Shown: in pieces, positions 1 through 9,068 of the stretch
Position numbering within the stretch: the first letter of the stretch is position 1
Layout of the letters: each line of letters opens with the position of its first letter
Notes under the pieces: generated by a model
What the model was told of the DNA's origin: nothing
The model's input: only the letters and a program-made list of their open reading frames with translations
Databases searched by the model: none
DNA from: Brachybacterium sp. Z12
GTDB lineage: Bacteria > Actinomycetota > Actinomycetes > Actinomycetales > Dermabacteraceae
Reading direction: 5' to 3'
Length of the DNA stretch: 64,000 bases
NCBI RefSeq assembly: GCF_014400405.1
Contig: NZ_CP060496.1
Coordinates: 2,790,001-2,854,000 of the forward strand
Position numbers and translations under genes: made by a program

Positions 1-33
1 CGAAGCGGGGTCAAGCACCAGGAGGAGACGACG

Positions 34-759
34 ATGGATGCTCGCACTGTGTGGATCACCGGCGCGGGGACAGGGATGGGCAGGGCCGCCGCGCTGGCCG
101 CCGCCCGCGACGGCCGTCCCCTCGCGCTGTCCGGGCGCCGGCCCGAGGTGCTCGAGGAGGTCGCCGAGGAGGTCCGTGCCCTCGGTGGGACCGCGCTCGC
201 AGTCCCCCTGGATGTCACCGACCGGCTCGCAGTGCGCTCTGCCGCCGCGCAGATCGAGGAGGAGCTCGGGGGCGTGGAGGCCCTGGTGCTCTCCGCAGGG
301 CTCAACGCCCCTCGTCGCTACTGGCGCGACCAGGACCTGGACGAGTTCGCCGCCATCACCGAGACGAACCTGCTGGGCCCGGTGTCGGTGATCGATGCCG
401 TGCTGCCGGGGATGCGTGCACGGGGCGAGGGCACGATCGTGGTGATCTCCTCCTACTCGGCGTGGCGCTTCTCCCCGGATGCCGGCGCCGCCTACAGCGC
501 GACCAAGACGGCGCTCGGCCCGCTGGTCGCGACGCTCAACGCCCAGGAGAACCGTCACGGAATCCGCGCCTGCCACCTGTGCCCCGGGGACGTCGACAGC
601 GACTTCCTCGACCGCCGGCCCCAGGTGCCGGGGGCACAGGAACGGGCGGCCATGCTGACCCCGCAGGACGTCGGCCGCGCCGTCTCGTTCGTGCTGACCA
701 GCCCGCCGCACGTGGTCATCGACGAGCTCGTCATCAGCCCGGCGAAGCCCGGCCCCTGA
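34..759 (+). CDS. SDR family oxidoreductase
   Basis: A classical short-chain dehydrogenase/reductase of 241 residues that would use NAD(P) to oxidise or reduce a carbonyl/alcohol substrate in the cytoplasm. The N-terminal nucleotide-binding glycine motif TGAGTGMG lies at residues 9-16. A Ser-Tyr-Lys catalytic set follows: the serine in VISSYS near residue 138 and YSATK near residue 153. The reading frame is intact and starts at an ATG seven bases after a GGAGGA ribosome-binding site. It stands alone upstream of a two-component operon on the same strand. The substrate cannot be told from sequence; the glycine motif and active site are clear, so the family is certain. Confidence 0.9.
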   Translation: MDARTVWITGAGTGMGRAAALAAARDGRPLALSGRRPEVLEEVAEEVRALGGTALAVPLDVTDRLAVRSAAAQIEEELGGVEALVLSAGLNAPRRYWRDQDLDEFAAITETNLLGPVSVIDAVLPGMRARGEGTIVVISSYSAWRFSPDAGAAYSATKTALGPLVATLNAQENRHGIRACHLCPGDVDSDFLDRRPQVPGAQERAAMLTPQDVGRAVSFVLTSPPHVVIDELVISPAKPGP

Positions 760-833
760 AGCGCGACGTCCCGAAGGTGACGAGTTCTCGGGTCCCCGCG
801 CGGAGACGTCGCGGGGACGGCTAGCCTGGCCCG

Positions 834-2107
834 GTGACCCAGCCAGTTACCGGCCCGTATTCAGCGGGTGACGCAGGACGACCGGGCACTGCGACGGGAG
901 CAGGACGAGCCCCCGCAGGCACTCGTGCGCTCGCCCAGCGCGCCCTGGGCGGCTGGGTCGCCGCCGCCCTGGTCACGATCCTGCTGCTGGTGGTGTCGGT
1001 CCCGATCTCCTCGGGGTGGACCGCGCCTCGACCGTGATCGCGGTGCTGCTGAGCCTGGCCGGCGGCCTGTCCGTCCGCCACCCCGTGGTCGGCGCCGTGG
1101 CCGCCGGCACCGTGCTGACTCTGGGGCTCGGCAACGGACCGGCACACATCGGCTCGGGGATCCTTGCCTCCCCGTCACCGTCGCCGCCTGTGCGGCCCGC
1201 GGCCACCTCCTCACCGCGATCGGGATGGCCGCCTGGCACGTGATCCCCCTGGCCGTCTCTGCCGTGCTGCGGGGGATGACCCCGAGTTCCTGATCTCCCA
1301 GGTGATGCTGTGGCTGGTGCTCCAGACCACTGCGGTCCTCGCCGGCACCTGGGGGCGCTCCCTCGCCTGGCGCGCCCGCGCGGAGAGATCACGACGTATC
1401 TCGGATCTCGCCGAGCAGCGACGGGCCATCGCCCGCGAGCTGCACGACACGGGCGTGAGGGCGATGACCCGCGTGGTGATGCTCTCCGAGAACGCCACCG
1501 TGCGCCCCGGCATCGAAGCCGCCGACGCCGCACAGTTCTCCCATATCGCCGCAACGGCGCGGGAGGCCGCCGAGGAGCTGCGCGTCCTGCTGGACACCCT
1601 GCGCACCGAGGACTCTGCGGGCATCCGCCTGCCCACGGCCGGTGAGCAGAGCGGCCCCGTCCGGCTGCGGAGCCTCGTCGAGGGCCTGCGACTGCGCCTG
1701 ATCGCTGAAGGATTCCATGCACAGGTCTCCCTCGACGGGGACGGGAACCTCCCCGTCCCCCGCCACGGAGTGCTGGACAGGTGCCTCCGCGAGATCGAGG
1801 CGAACGTGATCCGCCACGGCGACCGCTGTGTCCCGGTCGCGATCCTGGGCGAGCTGAGCACCCCGAGCCCGACCACGACGGCGGCCGCCCCAGGCTCGAT
1901 CTCCTGGTACGCAACGGCGTGGCTCCGCGCCTGACGAGCGCACCGCGCGGCGGCGCCGGCCTGGAGGGGATGCGCGAGCGCCTCGCACAGATCGGAGGCC
2001 AGCTGGAGACCCGGCGGGAGGGCGCCCTCTTCCTCACCCATCTCACCGCCGCCTGCACACTGGGCGAGGGTGAGCAGGACCAGGACCAGGACGTGACGGA
2101 TGCGTGA
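834..2107 (+). CDS. Two-component sensor histidine kinase, NarL partner type (four frameshifts)
   Basis: A membrane histidine kinase of the HisKA_3 type, pieced together across four one-base shifts near 1013-1016, 1170-1173, 1271-1275 and 1888-1891. All four lie in G or C runs and each is repaired by adding one base. The N-terminal third carries hydrophobic membrane segments. The phosphoacceptor box reads ARELHDTGVRAMTRVV, and the C-terminal part has the ATPase G-box remnant GLEGMRERL. The start is a GTG at 834. The stop overlaps the reading frame of the response regulator gene downstream, so the two form a signalling pair. The signal sensed is unknown. The breaks look like sequence error because residue composition and family match resume in each new frame. 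Confidence 0.75.
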
Positions 2108-2162
2108 GCGTGACGGAGGATCGGCCATGACAGCGGATGCCAGGACGACAGAAGGCAGGGAC

Positions 2163-2858
2163 ATGACGACGGTGATGATCTGCGATGACGACCCGATCGT
2201 GCGTGAGGCGCTGGGCAGCTACCTGGCGCGCGAGGAGGATCTGGAGGTCGTCGCCCAGGTGGGCACCGCCGACGAGGCCCTGAGGGTGCTCGACCTGGAT
2301 CCGGCGGACGTCGTCCTGATGGACCACACCCTGCCCGGCATGAACGGCATCGATGCGACACGCCTGGTGCGGGCTCGTCATCGCGGCACCTCGGTGCTGC
2401 TGATGACCACGTTCGGCACCGACGAGCAGGTGCGGGAGGCGCTCTCCGCCGGCGCGAGCGGTTTCCTGCTCAAATCGGCCAGTCCCGCGGCGCTCGCTGC
2501 GGCCGTGCGCGCCGCCCATGATCACGCCGGCACCGTGCTGACCCCGCAGCTGGCCGCGCAGATCACGGCCCACGCCGGTCACGCTCCCGCTCCCACCATC
2601 GTCGGCGGCGGGCCCACCCAGGAGCAGCTCGAGGACCTCGGCCTCACCGAGCGTGAGAGCGAGGTGCTCGCCCTGCTGTGCTCTGCGGAGTCCAACGCCG
2701 GGATCGCCCGCGCCCTGTCCCTGTCCGAGTCGACGGTGAAGTCCCACGTCTCCTCGCTGATGACGAAGCTCGGCTGCACCTCACGGCTGCAGATCGCCCT
2801 GAGCGCCTTCGAGCGCGGGCTGGTGGTGCCCCCGCAGCCACCGACCGTGACGGACTGA
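2163..2858 (+). CDS. LuxR/NarL-family response regulator
   Basis: A DNA-binding response regulator with an N-terminal receiver domain and a C-terminal LuxR helix-turn-helix. The acidic pocket is MICDDDP near the start and the phosphoacceptor aspartate is in VVLMDHTLPGMNG. LTERESEVLALL and the following SESTVKSHVSSLMTKL form the HTH. I chose the ATG at 2163 because the receiver beta-1 strand begins directly there; in-frame ATGs at 2100 and 2127 would add a poorly conserved N-terminus and overlap the kinase gene. It is the output partner of the upstream histidine kinase. A strong hairpin follows the gene. Its target genes are not identifiable from this window. Confidence 0.88.
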   Translation: MTTVMICDDDPIVREALGSYLAREEDLEVVAQVGTADEALRVLDLDPADVVLMDHTLPGMNGIDATRLVRARHRGTSVLLMTTFGTDEQVREALSAGASGFLLKSASPAALAAAVRAAHDHAGTVLTPQLAAQITAHAGHAPAPTIVGGGPTQEQLEDLGLTERESEVLALLCSAESNAGIARALSLSESTVKSHVSSLMTKLGCTSRLQIALSAFERGLVVPPQPPTVTD

Positions 2859-2901
2859 GCCCGGTCGGACCGAGCCTGCGCCGGGAGCTTCCCGGAGAAC
2901 G

Positions 2902-2945
2902 ATGAGGGCCCCGCTCCTGTGGAGTCACAGGTGCGGGGCCCTCAT
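2902..2945. terminator. Bidirectional terminator hairpin
   Basis: A 13-bp perfect stem (ATGAGGGCCCCGC paired with its complement), a bulge, then a 6-bp inner stem CCTGTG/CACAGG around a GAGT loop. It lies between the response regulator gene and the convergent tRNA-Thr gene, so it can stop transcription from both sides. Confidence 0.75.
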
Positions 2946-2953
2946 ACATGCGG

Positions 2954-3026
2954 AGCCGCCTATCGGAATCGAACCGATGACCTATTCATTACGAGTGAAT
3001 CGCTCTACCGACTGAGCTAAGGCGGC
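2954..3026 (-). tRNA. tRNA-Thr (CGT)
   Basis: A 73-nt cloverleaf on the minus strand. The acceptor stem is GCCGCCT paired with AGGCGGC. The anticodon stem ATTCA/TGAAT encloses the loop CTCGTAA, which gives anticodon CGT (threonine). The T-loop has GGTTCGATTCC. CCA is not encoded. Confidence 0.95.
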
Positions 3027-3147
3027 GTCTTCGCCGGTGTGCGGCGGACCGGTTCACTGTACGTGACCTGCGCCGGTCGGCGCAAAGCCAGTCACAGCGA
3101 TACCCGTCACCCTCGTCGGCCCCGCCGAGCCCTCAGTGCCCGCCTCG

Positions 3148-4760
3148 TCAGCACCTCAGCCCGTCCTCCGGGGTGGTGCCGTCGAGGAGGTAGGCGTCGA
3201 CCTGCTCCTCGATGCATCCGCCGGAGCGGCCGTAGGCGGTGTGACCGTTCCCCTCGAAGGTCAGCAGCACGGAGTCGTCGAGCTGCTCCGCGAGACTCTC
3301 CGACCAGGCGTAGGGGTCGCCGGGTCCCCGGTGGTGCCGATGACCACGATCGGACCGGCGCCCTCCGCCGTGATCGGTACTGGCTCCCGCAGCGGCGGCA
3401 CCGGCCAGTGGGCGCAGCTGTCCCCGCCGAGCATCGGCCCGAAGGTCGGGAACTCCTCACTCAGTCGTTCGGCCTCCTGCGCCACCCATTCCTCGTCGGC
3501 GATCCCGGGGTGGTCCAGGCAGTTCACCGCGGTGATCGCGAATGTCGAATTGGTGCGGTAGGTGCCGTCACCTGAGCGCTCGGCCGAGAGATCGGCGATG
3601 CGGAGCAGCGGGGCGCCGTCCCCGTTCATCGCAGCGGAGATCGACGTGCGTCCCATCTCCCACAGGCCGTCCTCGTACATCAGCATCAGCACGGCAGAGC
3701 GTGCCAGCGCCCCGGTGAGGGGCCGCTCCGGGTCGCCGGTGCCCAACGGTCCGGCGTCGATCGTGGCGAAGAGGGCATGCAGCTGCTGCTTCGCCTCGTC
3801 CTCGCTGCCCTTGAAGGGGCAGCCCGTGCCCACCTCGAGGCAGTTCGCGAGGAACGCCTCGGTCGCCTGCTCGAAGCCTCCCGCCTGCCCGGCCACGAAC
3901 TCGTTCATCGGCAGCGAGGGATCCACTGCCCCGTCGAGCACGAAGCGGCCCACCCGGTCGGGATGGAGCTCGGCATAGCTGGCCCCGAGGTAGGTGCCAT
4001 AGGAGTAGCCGAGGTAGTCGAGCTGCTCGGAGCCGAGCGCCGCGCGCAGCACGTCCATGTCGCGGGCGGCGGAGTAGGTGTCGAGGTAGGGCAGGACGTC
4101 TCCGGAGTGGGCTTCGCAGGCCTCGGCGATGCGGGCGCTCCACTCGTCGGTCTCCGCGGAGCCCGGTTCCCCGGTGGCGGCGAGGTACTCGTCGGTCTCC
4201 TCATCGCTGAGGCATTCCACGCCGGCGGAGCGCTGGATCCCGCGCGGATCGAATCCGACCAGGTCGTAGGCGCCGCGGATCTCGGGAGAGACCAGGTAGG
4301 GCAGGCTCTCGAGGAAGTTCACCCCGGAGCCGCCGGGACCGCCGGGGTTGGTGACCAGAGAGCCGGTCCGGTCCCCGGAGGCCGGGAGCTGCGCCACCGC
4401 GATCTCGATGTCCCCTGCACCCGGATCGTTCCAGGCCAGAGGGACGGTGACGGTGCCGCATTCGAGCTCCGGGCCGTCGACGCCCTCGCAGGGACCCCAC
4501 TCGATGTCCTGCTCGTAGTACGAGGCATAGGCGGGATCCTCCACGGGGTCCGAGTGCAGGTCCACGGCCGCGGAGGTGCCTAGCTCCTCGAGCTGCGGTC
4601 CCTGCTCCTCGGGGGCCGATGCGGTCGGGGCGCCGTCCGTCGCGCCCTCCCCGTCGGGCTCCGTACCGGAGGACGTGCAGCCGCCCAGGAGGAGCACCGC
4701 AGCGGCGGCCGCGGCGGCGATTCGGGAAAGGGGCCGTGAGGGAAGAACGGCAGGTGTCAT
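3148..4760 (-). CDS. Secreted alpha/beta hydrolase, TAP-like tripeptidyl aminopeptidase family (one frameshift)
   Basis: An exported lipoprotein hydrolase of the SCO7095/tripeptidyl-aminopeptidase type, which trims peptides from the N-terminus outside the cell. The first 28 residues form a signal peptide ending in the lipobox LLGGC. The oxyanion region is NPGGPGGSG. The nucleophile serine lies in GYSYGTYLG, and the catalytic aspartate is expected in the IGTTGDPATP segment. A one-base loss in the G-run at 3313-3316 (plus strand) breaks the frame just after GDPATP. Reading on in the next frame gives YAWSESLAEQL and then the catalytic histidine in GNGHTAYG, ending in the TAP C-terminal motif with paired cysteines at 3148. 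The total of about 537 residues fits the family. Confidence 0.85.
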
Positions 4761-4857
4761 GCGAAGTTCCTATGTCCGTGCGGGGGAAGCAGGAGCGGGC
4801 AGAGCGGGCGCGAGCCCGGCCATCCTAGGCCCCGCCCGCTCCCGCTCTCCTGAGCGT

Positions 4858-5592
4858 TCACCCCACCTCGCGCACCGCCCAGCGGCGGATGCCGACCACA
4901 GTCGGCACGATCACCAGGAGCAGCAGCGGCAGCAGATCGAAGGCGGTGCCGTCCCCTGCGGCCAGGGTCATGGCGGCGGTCTGCAGGTCCAGGGCCCGGA
5001 CGATGTCGGAGACCAGATCGGAGCCGAGCGCCATCGCGATGACCCCAGCAGTGGTGATGACGAACGGCGCCCCGATCGCGGCGACCAGCCCGAGCACGGT
5101 GGACTGCAGCACGATCCCCATCGCCAGGGAGAACAGCAGCGTGGCGACGAGGAGGGGCAGGTGGCTGGTCAGCACCTCGTCGAAGGTGGAGAAGACCGCA
5201 CCCTCCCCCATGAGCTCCCCACCGATCCAGGTGGTCGCGGCCGCGAGACCGAAGGAGAAGGCCACCAGCACGAGGAAGACCACGGTGGTGGCGAGCACCT
5301 TCGAGGTGAGCACCGAGAGTCGGCCGGGGCGCTGGAGCAGGGTGTTCTGGATCGACTGATCGGACCACTCCCCCGCCGTCATCAGCACAGTGATCACCGG
5401 GATGATCAGGCTCAGCGGAAGAGTGAGGAAGAAGACGGTGAAGCTCACGTCGGAGGTGCCCTCGGGCATCAGCGCGGGCTGGATGAGGCCGCCGAGGGCG
5501 GCGAAGCCGACCACGGCGATCAGAGACAGGATCAGCAGGATGGCGGCTCCGCGGGTGTCGAGGAAGCTGCGCAGGTCGATATCGGGTCGCAT
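4858..5592 (-). CDS. ABC-2 type transporter permease
   Basis: A 244-residue integral membrane protein with about six hydrophobic segments, the usual size for a half-permease of an ABC-2 exporter. The cytoplasmic stretch GEWSDQSIQNTLLQRPGR is typical of the ABC-2 family between the second and third segments. It lies 26 bases downstream of the ATP-binding gene on the same strand, with which it would form the exporter. A two-component system is divergently transcribed from this pair, an arrangement often seen for drug, peptide or antibiotic-stress exporters. The cargo is not identifiable. Confidence 0.85.
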   Translation of the reverse strand: MRPDIDLRSFLDTRGAAILLILSLIAVVGFAALGGLIQPALMPEGTSDVSFTVFFLTLPLSLIIPVITVLMTAGEWSDQSIQNTLLQRPGRLSVLTSKVLATTVVFLVLVAFSFGLAAATTWIGGELMGEGAVFSTFDEVLTSHLPLLVATLLFSLAMGIVLQSTVLGLVAAIGAPFVITTAGVIAMALGSDLVSDIVRALDLQTAAMTLAAGDGTAFDLLPLLLLVIVPTVVGIRRWAVREVG

Positions 5593-5618
5593 GGGATCTC
5601 CTGGTGGGTGCGGGCCGG

Positions 5619-6587
5619 TCAGCGGATCGGGGCCGGGGCGGGCTGGTTCTCAGCCTCGGCGGCCGCAGGCGGCGCCTCGAGCTGGCCGGTGAGAGCGAAG
5701 AAGACCTCTTCGAGGCCGTTGCCCTTGCTCGCACCCAGGGAGGTCAGCACCAGCTGCTCCCTGAGCGCCAGGCGTCCCATGTCCTCGGGGACGAGGCTCA
5801 CCTCGAGCTCGGTCTCGGAGCGGGGCTCGTAGGCGATGCCGTGCTTGTCCAGGGCGGTGCGCAGCGCCGTCGGATCGAGCGCGGTGACGCGGGTGCCCGA
5901 TTCGCTGGTGAGTTCCTCGAGGGTGCCCTCGCGCACCAGCCGTCCCTGGGAGATGACGACCAGTCGATCCACCGTCGCCTCGACCTCCCGCAGCTGGTGG
6001 CTGGACAGCAGCACCGTGCCGCCGGCATCGGCGAAGGAGCGCAGCAGCCGGCGCATCCAGCGGATCCCTTCCGGGTCCAGGCCGTTGGCGGGCTCGTCCA
6101 GGATCAGCACGGCGGGGTCCCCGACCAGGGCCACGCCGATCCCGAGCCGCTGGCGCATGCCGTAGGAGTAGCCGCCCACACGCTTGCCCCCGGCGCCCTG
6201 GAGGCCCACCATCTCGAGCACCTCGTCGGCCCTGGAGGCCGGCATGCCGACGGTGCGGGCAGTCAGCCGGAGGGTCTCCAGCCCGGTGCGCCCGCCGTGC
6301 AGGGCTCGGGCATCGAGCATCACGCCGACGGTGCGGGCGGGGTGGGAAAGGCTGCGGTAAGGCGCGCCGCCCACGAGGGCCTCGCCCTCATCGGCCCGCG
6401 CGAGCCCCGTGAGGATGCGCAGGGTGGTGGACTTCCCGGCGCCGTTGGGGCCGAGGAAGCCGGTGACGGTGCCGGGCCGGCACACGAAGCTGAGATCGTC
6501 GACGGCGGCTCGTGCGCCGTAGCGCTTGGTCACGCCGCGCACCTCGAGGGTGGGTCCGGCGGATGCGGAGGGGGTCGTGGAGGTCAT
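5619..6587 (-). CDS. ABC transporter ATP-binding protein
   Basis: A 322-residue ATPase that powers the downstream ABC-2 permease. Walker A is GPNGAGKST near residue 47, the signature is YSYGMRQRLG, Walker B is VLILDEPANGLDP, and the switch histidine follows in LLSSHQL. The C-terminal 90 residues are the extension common in drug/antibiotic exporter ATPases. The frame is intact and starts at an ATG whose upstream region (about 200 bases) is shared with the divergent histidine kinase gene, so both promoters probably lie there. Confidence 0.92.
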   Translation of the reverse strand: MTSTTPSASAGPTLEVRGVTKRYGARAAVDDLSFVCRPGTVTGFLGPNGAGKSTTLRILTGLARADEGEALVGGAPYRSLSHPARTVGVMLDARALHGGRTGLETLRLTARTVGMPASRADEVLEMVGLQGAGGKRVGGYSYGMRQRLGIGVALVGDPAVLILDEPANGLDPEGIRWMRRLLRSFADAGGTVLLSSHQLREVEATVDRLVVISQGRLVREGTLEELTSESGTRVTALDPTALRTALDKHGIAYEPRSETELEVSLVPEDMGRLALREQLVLTSLGASKGNGLEEVFFALTGQLEAPPAAAEAENQPAPAPIR

Positions 6588-6785
6588 GAGACGAGACTCC
6601 TCCTCCGCGCCGGAGCAGTGCCACCGCCCGGCGGTCAGGCGCGCGGTGACGAAGGTCGGGGGCCGGAGCCTCCGCCGGGCCGACGGGCTCGACCTCCGTC
6701 GATCCCGGGGCGACCTGCGGCCACTGCCCCACGATCGGCGGGGCCAGGGGCGGTGCCATCAGTGCAGCGCCATTACAGTGACCAC

Positions 6786-7919
6786 GTGGACGAACTGGGA
6801 GCGCCGAAGCGATATCGCTGGCAGGAGGTGCTGGTCCCCGCCGTGGTCACGGCCGAAGGGATCCTGCAGGGAGTGCTCGCGACCTCCACGACCGAGCTGT
6901 GGCGCCCGGCGCTGGTGATCGCCCTGGGGGCCGCGCTGCTGCTGCGCCACCGCCACTGGCGCTGGCTGCTCCCGCTGCTGCTGCTGCTCAACACGGCGGC
7001 GATGGCGGTCACCGTGCTGATCATCGTCACCTACGCCTACGCGACCCGCAGCCACAACCGGCTGCTCATCCTGGCCTTCGTCGTACTAGCCGTGACCACC
7101 GGTGCGCTGCCCTCGCTGCTGTGGATGAGCGTCGGCCCGTGGTTCGGGATCACGGGATTAGTCGTCGTCACCCTGGTGGTCACCGCCTCCGCCGCGTCCG
7201 GCATGTACACCTCGACCCGGCGCGCGCTGCTGAGCCAGCTGCAGCAGCGGGCCGAGCAGGCGGAATCCGGCCGCACCGTCGCCGAGGAGCAGGCCCGCCG
7301 TGCGGAGCGCACCCGCATCGCGCGGGAGATGCACGACATCGTCGCCCACAAGATCTCCCTGGTCGCCCTGCAGGCCGGCGCCCTGGAGGTCAACCCCAAG
7401 CTCGAGCGTGGGCAGGTGCAGCAGTCCGCCGCGCTGATCCGGCAGACCGCCACGACGGCGCTCTCGGAGCTGCGGGAGGTGCTGGGCGTGCTGCGCGGCG
7501 ACGGCGAGGAAGCCCCGCTGGCCCCGCAGCCCACCTGGGAGGACGTGCGGCGACTGGTGATCACCTCCCAGCACGCGGGGATCGCCGTGGACCTGTTCGA
7601 CTTCATCGACGACCCCGTCCCCGATCCGCTCGCGCGCACCGCCTACCGGGTGGTGCAGGAGGGGCTGACCAACATCCACAAGCACGCCCTGCACACCAAG
7701 GCTCGGGTGGCACTGATCGGCGAGCCCGGCACCGAGCTGGTGATCGAGGTCAGTAATGTTCTCCCCAAGGGGTTCACGACGGATCTTCCCGGGGCCCGGA
7801 TGGGCCTGTCGGGCATCGAGACCCGCGTGACACATGCCGGCGGCACCATCGCGTCGGGCCCCACCGATGACGGACGTTTCGAAGTGAGGGCGGTGGTCCC
7901 GTGGCCGACGGCGACGTGA
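6786..7919 (+). CDS. Sensor histidine kinase, HisKA_3 type
   Basis: A membrane sensor kinase of 377 residues. Four to five hydrophobic segments occupy the first 140 residues (for example RHWRWLLPLLLLLNTAAMAV), followed by a coiled-coil linker rich in Gln/Glu and the phosphoacceptor box REMHDIVAHKISLV. The ATPase domain contains VVQEGLTNIHKHA (N-box) and GARMGLSGIETRV (G-box). I place the start at the GTG at 6786 because the frame is open far upstream but has no protein-like character before it. The stop overlaps the start of the response regulator gene by 19 bases. It likely controls the divergent ABC-2 exporter. Confidence 0.88.
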   Translation: MDELGAPKRYRWQEVLVPAVVTAEGILQGVLATSTTELWRPALVIALGAALLLRHRHWRWLLPLLLLLNTAAMAVTVLIIVTYAYATRSHNRLLILAFVVLAVTTGALPSLLWMSVGPWFGITGLVVVTLVVTASAASGMYTSTRRALLSQLQQRAEQAESGRTVAEEQARRAERTRIAREMHDIVAHKISLVALQAGALEVNPKLERGQVQQSAALIRQTATTALSELREVLGVLRGDGEEAPLAPQPTWEDVRRLVITSQHAGIAVDLFDFIDDPVPDPLARTAYRVVQEGLTNIHKHALHTKARVALIGEPGTELVIEVSNVLPKGFTTDLPGARMGLSGIETRVTHAGGTIASGPTDDGRFEVRAVVPWPTAT

Positions 7920-8585
7920 CGCGTGTGGGACTGATCGATGACGACTCCCTGGTGCGCGCCGGGCTGGCGATGATCCTCGGGGCCGACCCCCAGATCGAGG
8001 TGGTCGCGCAGGGGGATGACGGCGCCGAGGCGGTGACGCTGGTGCAGAAGCATCGCCCCGACGTGCTGCTGATGGACGTGCGCATGCCGCGGCTCGACGG
8101 CATCGCTGCCACCGAGGCGGTCAGCGCCCTGCCGAATCCGCCCAAGATCATCATGCTCACCACCTTCGACATGGACGAGTACGTGTTCCAGGCCCCTCGA
8201 GGCCGGGGCCAGCGGCTTCCTGCTCAAGGACACCCCTCCCCAGGACCTGGCCCGCGCGGTGCACGTGGTCGCCGGCGGTGACGCGATGCTCTCCCCCACC
8301 ATCACCCGGCGGATGCTCTCCCACTTCTCGGAGGCCAATCCCGGCTCGCGCCAGGACCGTCACCCGGGTCTCGAGCAGCTCACCGAGCGCGAGACCGAGG
8401 TGCTCGGCGCAGTGGGCGCGGGCCTCTCCAATGCGCAGATCGGCATGCGACTGTTCATGAGCGAGGCGACCGTGAAGGCGCATGTGTCGAAGATTTTCGC
8501 CAAGCTCGACTGCACCAATCGCGTGCAGATCGCGATCATCGCCCACGAGGCCGGCCTCACGGACCTCGACGTCGACCAGGTCTGA
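7901..8585 (+). CDS. LuxR/NarL-family response regulator (one frameshift)
   Basis: Partner regulator of the preceding histidine kinase. The receiver domain begins RVGLIDDDSLVRAGL and the phosphoacceptor aspartate lies in VLLMDVRMPRLDG. A one-base gain in the C-run at 8193-8196 breaks the frame after DMDEYVFQA; reading on gives LEAGASGFLLKDTPPQDLA, which is canonical. The C-terminal LuxR HTH is LTERETEVLGAV followed by SEATVKAHVSKIFAKL. The kinase-regulator pair and the divergent exporter probably form one regulon. The total is about 228 residues, normal for the family. Confidence 0.85.
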
Positions 8586-8589
8586 GACG

Positions 8590-8690
8590 GCTGGCGCCTG
8601 GGCGGCGGGCGCTGGACGGGCGGGGCGCTGGGCGGTCGGGCGCGCGGGCGCTGGAGGGCGGCCGCGCGGGCGGGCGGGCGCTGGACGTCA
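8590..8690. repeat. G-rich low-complexity stretch with repeated GGGCGCTGG
   Basis: About 100 bases directly after the response regulator gene, made largely of G and C, with the core GGCGCTGG recurring about four times between runs of GGGCGG. The plus strand is strongly G-biased. No coding or RNA structure is evident. It borders the hairpin repeat array that follows. Confidence 0.6.
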
Positions 8691-8700
8691 CCGAACCTCG

Positions 8701-9065
8701 CCGCGACCCAAAAGGTTCCAGCTTCCTGGAACCTTTCTGGTCGCGGCCGCCCGAAGCTCGCGACCACTCCCGGTCACGTGGCGAAAGGTGCCAGGAGATG
8801 GCACCTTTCCCCTCGCGGCATCCCGATCGACCGGGCTCAGCCCCGCACTCTTAGCTGATCTCTCCCGCTCGTGCCTCGCGGCACGTCGACCAGCTGGCGC
8901 CCGAATCTCGCGACCGCTCCCGGCCACGTGGCAGAAGGTGCCAGAGGGATGGCACCTTTCGCCTCGCGGCAAGTCGATCTCCCCGCGCCCGACGAAGCTC
9001 GCGCCCCCTCCCGGCCCACATGGCAAGAGGTGCCAGGGGATGGCACCTTTAACCTCGCGGCATGT
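8701..9065. repeat. Array of four hairpin-bearing intergenic repeats
   Basis: Four stem-loops in a gene-free gap: 8711-8736 (11-bp stem AAAGGTTCCAG, loop CTTC, flanked by an outer 8-bp stem CCGCGACC/GGTCGCGG at 8701-8708 and 8739-8746), 8784-8808 (10-bp stem AAAGGTGCCA), 8935-8958 (9-bp stem AAGGTGCCA) and 9028-9048 (8-bp stem AGGTGCCA). The last three sit inside a longer conserved unit of about 80 bases: CTCGCGACC and CCCGGCCACGTGGC to the left, and CCTCGCGGCA plus GTCGATC to the right. A fifth partial unit without a hairpin (CCTCGCGGCACGTCGAC) lies near 8875-8891. The units differ by substitutions and spacing. Function is unknown; I see no gene in 8586-9068. Confidence 0.8.
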
Positions 9066-9068
9066 CGA

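Noticed and set aside
4576-5832. Long open frame on the plus strand opposite the ABC-2 transporter genes
   Set aside because: It is antisense to two clear ABC genes, and its composition (Arg/Gly/Asp-rich, no domain) is that of a shadow of high-GC coding sequence.
5604-6785. In-frame upstream extension of the HK gene that starts at 6786
   Set aside because: The frame is open by chance across the antisense ABC ATPase gene. No signal for a protein before the GTG at 6786.
7901-8585. Programmed ribosomal frameshift in the response regulator
   Set aside because: The same kind of shift occurs in about 26 unrelated genes and always in G/C runs, so sequence error explains it better than recoding.
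8701-9065. CRISPR array
   Set aside because: Units are diverged, only four, with uneven spacing of about 90-150 bases and shared surround rather than unique spacers; no cas genes nearby.
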